DNA from: Monosporascus cannonballus
Lineage: Eukaryota; Ascomycota; Sordariomycetes; Xylariales
Reading direction: 5' to 3'
Assembly (NCBI GenBank): GCA_004154925.1
Contig: QJNS01000054.1
Span: forward strand, 1-64,000
DNA length: 64,000 nt
Part shown: positions 60,471 to 64,000 of the stretch, in pieces
Layout of the letters: the number at the start of each line of letters is the position of its first letter
Position numbering within the stretch: the first letter of the stretch is position 1
The notes under the pieces: generated by a model
Told to the model about the DNA's origin: nothing
Databases searched by the model: none
What the model saw: only the letters and a program-made list of their open reading frames with translations
Translations under genes and position numbers: made by a program

Positions 60471-63400
60471 ACGTTGGATTTAAGGTCCGTTATAAAGCCG
60501 CCGTATTTGCAAATTTCTTAAACGGTTCCTAAATCGGTTTTACGTAATTTAATTATTTTACCTAGATTTAACCTATAAAACTTTTTTTTATTTTCTTAAT
60601 CTGGATTTAAAAAATATTTTCGAATTTAAATTTCGGTTCGTTATTTTTTTAGAGATAATAAAAGGAGGTTACGTATTTACGTTAATTTAAGACGGTAAAA
60701 AGTTACGTTTTACGGGCCTTAATAAAATAATATAAAAACGGTTATAAATTGTTTTAAAAATATTTAATTTAATAATATAAATATTAATCATTTTAATTAC
60801 TTAATATTTAACTTAAAATTACTGTCATTTTTCGATAGCCAAAAAGTAATAATACTTTTTAGGAATAAACAGATTCTATCGCCAATTTCGTATTTTTCGG
60901 CGAGAAAATAACGTTTATTTATTATTTCCTCCTAGGTTTATTAACCCGCCGTTATCGCGGCTTAAGAAAATTCCGTACTTTTTCATATTTTTTTAACGAA
61001 ACTTTCCGTTTTTGTACGTAAATCCTTTTTAATTATTAGTTTATTTTTTACTTAAGGAATTAAATTAATATAATACCTATAAAATATGAAAAAGAAATTA
61101 AACTTTATTAAAATCGTATTTCGGTTATTAATTACAAATATCGTTTCCGGAAAAAAAGTATTTTATATTTATTTTAAATACGTTACGAAAATTCCCAAAT
61201 AAATTAATATTTTTTAATTAAGCGTTTTCGTAGTATTATTAATTTGTAAATAATATATGGTAAAAAAAATATGGCTTTATTTTTATTAATTCGCAAAATC
61301 TGATTTTAAATTTCTTTATTTAATTAATTCGTTTATTATTTATAATAACCTTAAAGAAAATATAGAGTTTCTAATATATTTTTGTATTTATTATACGTAT
61401 TATTTTTAAAATTATTATTTTAAATAATCGGTTTATTGTAATTATTAAAAAATATAAATCGTACTTAAACATAATTAACAAATCGGTTATAAAATTAATT
61501 AATAATTTATTATAGAATTGTTCGGAAAAGGGACATTAATTTAATAACCCTTTTTTTTATTTTGTTATATTGTTTTATGGCCGTATACCTTATAATTCTT
61601 ATAAAATTACTTTATTATACAATATATACCCGGTTAAAAAAAGTCTTTCGAAAATATTGTTATCGTAATCTTTTTATCTAAGTAACGTATTATATAAAAA
61701 TCGTAAATATTTTGTATTAAAACCGTTTTAAACGCTTTTTATTTTAAAATTTAAAAATATTTTCGAAATTAAAAAATGCCTTAAACGTCCAAAATATATT
61801 CCGTAATTAATATTAATAACTTTAATTTCCTAAAAATATTATATTTTTTTATAATGTCCTTAATAATACGACCGTAATTTTTATTATGCTTTAACGTTAT
61901 ATCCTAACATATCTGGAAATTTTCGTAATATTAAAATATTTATATTTCTTTAAAATAATCCGTCGTTTTTAACTTTAATATTATTAATTATTATTATATC
62001 TTTAACGTATTTTTAACGTTTTGTAAATAATATAAATAATTATTTTTTTTAATTAAAAATGTTATATAATTTTCCGATTATTATTTTTTCTTATAAATAT
62101 ATTTTATTTTTATGCGAAAATATATCGGCCGTAATATTTAAACGGCCGGTATAAAATTCGATATAAAAATTAAAACAGGATAAATCCTTTAATTACCTTA
62201 TTTAACATTTATTTAACTTTTTAATAATTCTAAAATACTTTAAATTTTTATAATTGGTAATAATTTTAAATAAGGTTACTGCGTTATATAATTCTATATT
62301 TTACGTTTTTGAATAATTTATTATTATTAAAAATTTCTTATTATATATTTTGTAATTAATTTTATTAAGAACTTGTTAAAATAATAAGTAAATAAACGTA
62401 ATATTTTTAACTTATTAATCTAAAATAAATAATTTCCGTATATTACTATTAAATAATTTATTTTTAATACTATAAACTTTTCGGGGTATTATTACGTTAA
62501 AACCGGTTCCGTTATAAAAACGCTTTTAAAATATTCGAACGTTTTTTTTTTAACGGAATAAGGTTTTTTCCCGGATTAAATTTATTAAAAATACCAATAT
62601 ATCCGCATAATAAGCTATAGAATCGCGATAAAAGTTTGCGAACTCTAAGAAAATTCGGATTCCTTTAAACATTTTATAAGTTTTTTATTTTTTAATCGTA
62701 CGTAACTTTTCGAGGTCTATTTATATCCCTTTCCCGACGTTTATAATAAATTTAAGATATTTTATCGTTTTTACGGCAAATTCGTACTTAAGAATATCCA
62801 GATTTAAATCTGCTTTTCCTAAATAATTTAAAATCTTTTTTATTTTTTATATATAATCCTTTTTCGATCCGGAAAAAAATGTCGTTTATATATATTAAGT
62901 AGAAAACGTCGAACTACTCCCTTAAAACCCCGTTAACATATTGCTATAAAATTGCGGAAACCCCGTATAAACCGAACGGTATTACTAGCTATTCGTATAA
63001 ATCGAAATATGTTCGAAATATTATCTTTTACTTATTTTCTTCCTTAATCCTAATCTTATAAAATATTATTCGGATATTTATTTTCGTAAATTATTTAACG
63101 TAAAAAAATAACTTTAAAATTTCCGAAATAAAAGGTAAAAAATAATAGTTTTTCTCGGTTATTATATTTAACGTTTGATAATTATAATAAAAATATTTTT
63201 TTGCTCCGGGTATTTTTATCAATAAAACCGGAACCCTTAAAAGTAAATTATTTATGCGGATATACTCTTTATCTAAAATTTCCATTAAATCTTTCCTTAA
63301 AGTTAATAATTCGTCCTTAATTATATTATATAAGGGCCTTTATAATATTAACATTTCCTTTTTTACTTTATTTTTACGTAATAAAATTAAATACTTTATT

Positions 63401-64000
63401 CCGGGGCAAAATAAAAATAAAACATCGCCTAATTTCCTATCGAATAATTTCTAAAATACTTTTAATTTAAATAAAAACTTTTCGTTAACCTTTTTTTTCT
63501 TAGGCGTTAACGCCTTATTAATATCGGCCAAAATAATTAAAAATAATTAAACTTCTTATTTAATCTCTTTAATCTTTTTTATCTTCCAAAATTCCGCTCC
63601 GAAAACGGCAATTAAATTTCTTTTTTCTTACGAATTATTTATATATTATTTCCTTAAATTTCGTATCTTTTTTCGTAAAACTTTATATAATTTACTGCGG
63701 TTATCGTTAAAAAATTCTTTTCGGTTACGTATATAATGTCGTAAGATTTTATTTAAGGTTTTCTTAAAATTAAAAAATAGTTAAAGCTATTAATAATATA
63801 TGCAAATATTTTGGCTTTAAAACCGTTAATATTTATCTTTATATATAATATTTCCTTAAATTTTTCTTACTATTGTTAATTTCTTTTCGAATCTTTTTAA
63901 TTCGTATAATTTTATTAAAATTTAAGGTAACTGTAAGCATTTTACGAACGTTTTGTTTATTATAATAAAATATTTATATTTTTAATTAATAAAAATGTTT
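60471..64000 (-). mobile_element. LTR retrotransposon F (Ty3/Gypsy chromodomain type), runs off the right edge
   Basis: The minus-strand pol relic is a different family from A-E. The RT finger/palm start is open at 63285-63091 (MEILDKEYIR, VPVLLIKIPGAKKYF, TLNIITEKNYYFLPF). The active site near 62881-62900 reads YINDI where YxDDI is expected, an Asp-to-Asn change that needs one G-to-A. RNase H and integrase relics should follow down to about 61,000. A segment near 60,880-60,920 (EKYEIGDRI) matches the post-integrase region, and a chromodomain-like EPFKKFANTAAL lies near 60,530. Gag and the 5' LTR lie beyond the window. Confidence 0.6.

Noticed and set aside
21143..64000. Mitochondrial or other organelle insertion as an explanation for AT-richness
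   Set aside because: No organelle genes are visible, and most of the stretch is accounted for by retrotransposons with mutated nuclear-type pol proteins.
21143..64000. Centromere
   Set aside because: Nested RIP-mutated retrotransposons are common in fungal centromeres, but nothing in the sequence alone separates this from any other AT-rich block.
1..64000. CRISPR array or bacterial operon
   Set aside because: No spaced direct repeats of that kind; introns and fungal families show a eukaryotic genome.

Overview
This window looks like a chromosome segment of a filamentous ascomycete (Pezizomycotina). The genes have short introns (57-75 nt, one of 143 nt) with GT...AG ends. One gene is an Mbp1-type APSES/ankyrin transcription factor. 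The DNA is sharply two-part: about 21.2 kb of GC-balanced, gene-bearing sequence, then about 42.7 kb of extremely AT-rich sequence. The AT-rich part has the look of repeat-induced point mutation (RIP): transposon proteins are still readable but riddled with stops, and homologous copies differ mainly by C-to-T and G-to-A. The species cannot be named from the sequence.

GC-balanced part (1-21,142). From left to right: the 3' end of an ankyrin-repeat gene; a Na+/H+ antiporter broken by a 229-bp solo LTR and a one-base frameshift; an intact 5'-nucleotidase-like metallophosphatase (minus); an intact short MetE-like protein with all four zinc ligands (minus); a gag-like remnant beside a decayed MDR-type dehydrogenase; an F-box protein (plus); a possible DEAD-box helicase relic; and an intact Mbp1-like MBF DNA-binding subunit (minus), with a short tandem repeat and an SCB-like box upstream. 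Only the 5'-nucleotidase, MetE-like, F-box and mbp1-like genes look functional. The rest is decaying accessory sequence.

AT-rich part (21,143-64,000). I could resolve 21,028-about 56,260 as one nest of LTR retrotransposons, each inserted into the next. A copy of the same 229-bp LTR that broke the antiporter (21,028-21,142 plus 56,133-about 56,260) is split by element E (+, 21,143-56,132). E is split by D (-, 23,141-51,660), D by A (+, 23,992-45,734), A by C (-, 26,226-40,678), and C by B (+, 26,247-33,472), which sits inside an LTR of C. With inserts removed, A, B and C are each about 7.2-7.3 kb and share LTRs of about 415-419 bp. They are one Ty3/Gypsy chromodomain (chromovirus-type) family. 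D and E are about 6.5-6.8 kb with LTRs of about 370 bp and form a second Ty3/Gypsy family. Two short inserts, at 43,972-44,096 and about 49,806-50,012, lie inside the nest but are not RIP-mutated. Beyond the nest are two tRNA-like relics in convergent orientation, a further LTR of the D/E family, and a third Ty3/Gypsy-type element on the minus strand that runs off the right edge. No functional host gene is visible between about 21.2 kb and 64 kb.
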